In this document: in pieces, positions 5,655 through 5,760 of the stretch
Numbering within the stretch: the stretch's first letter is position 1
How the letters are laid out: the number at the start of each line of letters is the position of its first letter
Source of the DNA: an uncultured Fretibacterium sp.
GTDB lineage: Bacteria; Synergistota; Synergistia; Synergistales; Aminobacteriaceae
Direction of reading: 5' to 3'
Length of the DNA: 5,760 bases
NCBI RefSeq assembly: GCF_938040765.1
Contig: NZ_CALIAA010000136.1
Location: 1 to 5,760, forward strand
Translations under genes and position numbers: made by a program
The notes under the pieces: model-generated
Database searches by the model: none
What the model was told of the DNA's origin: nothing
The model's input: the letters and a program-made list of their open reading frames with translations, nothing else

Positions 5655-5760
5655 ATGCGTAAGATCGACAGATTCTTGCTTTCCGCTGCGGCCGTTGTTG
5701 TCCTGTCGCTGTGTTCCGCCGCTGCCGATGCGCACGAATTCTGGATCAATGCGAAGGCAC
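5655..5760 (+). CDS. DUF4198 secreted protein, cut by the window end
   Basis: Only the first 35 codons are in the window. They encode a Sec signal peptide (MRKIDRFLLSAAAVVV..., about 26 residues, cleavage after ADA) followed by HEFWINAKA, the same mature start (HEFW-I/V-NA) as the 270-residue protein upstream, so it is very probably a tandem paralogue. His27 would be mature residue 1. AAGGAGG (5639-5645) lies 9 bases before the ATG. A Cys at position 20 lies within the hydrophobic core and is not a convincing lipobox, so a lipoprotein is unlikely. The rest of the gene and its length cannot be seen. Confidence 0.85.
   Translation, partial: MRKIDRFLLSAAAVVVLSLCSAAADAHEFWINAKA

Noticed and set aside
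4502..5749. 415-codon open frame on the minus strand across the Cys-rich peptide and second DUF4198 gene
   Set aside because: It shows repetitive Leu/Gly/Val/His composition typical of an antisense shadow and overlaps three well-supported plus-strand genes with ribosome sites.

Overview
The window is one dense, single-strand (+) gene cluster for ferrous iron uptake. It has two small FeoA proteins, one large FeoB, a run of small secreted proteins and a FeoB-associated Cys-rich membrane peptide. The DNA is GC-rich with strong Shine-Dalgarno sites. Mixed use of AGG (Arg) and GGG (Gly), the feoA-feoA-feoB order, the long FeoB, and DUF4198 proteins beside Feo suggest an anaerobic diderm bacterium. 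I favour Synergistota, with Desulfovibrio-type sulfate reducers as the alternative. This is a judgement from gene style, not a search result.

Layout. 9-236: divergent FeoA. 253-504: canonical FeoA. 521-3064: FeoB of 847 residues with complete G motifs, a Cys in each gate, and an added charged segment of about 110 residues. The three genes are separated by only 16 bases each, so they are almost certainly cotranscribed. 3171-3506: 111-residue secreted protein resembling the small NikL-type component of nickel transport systems. 3569-4366: DUF4198 protein of a type I associate with Feo loci. 4367-4503: intergenic stretch packed with inverted repeats. 4504-4668: 54-residue Cys-rich single-pass membrane protein. 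4751-5563: second DUF4198 protein. 5655 to the window end: start of a third, paralogous to the second.

How the parts may work together. FeoB moves Fe(II) across the inner membrane and the FeoA proteins are its cytoplasmic partners. The Cys-rich peptide probably sits at the cytoplasmic face, where the iron emerges. The four secreted proteins all have a predicted Sec signal peptide whose likely cleavage site (AxA) leaves histidine as residue 1 of the mature protein. A free N-terminal histidine is a known metal-binding device (the histidine brace). DUF4198 and NikL-like proteins are known accessories of ECF-type nickel/cobalt transporters. The inference is a periplasmic metal-capture or relay module coupled here to Feo rather than to a nickel transporter. 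This is the most interesting aspect of the window.

No RNA genes, mobile elements or CRISPR arrays were seen. No stretch over 300 bases lacks a gene. No convincing promoter or Fur box was found; the main promoter probably lies upstream of the window. The minus strand carries only GC-rich shadow reading frames.
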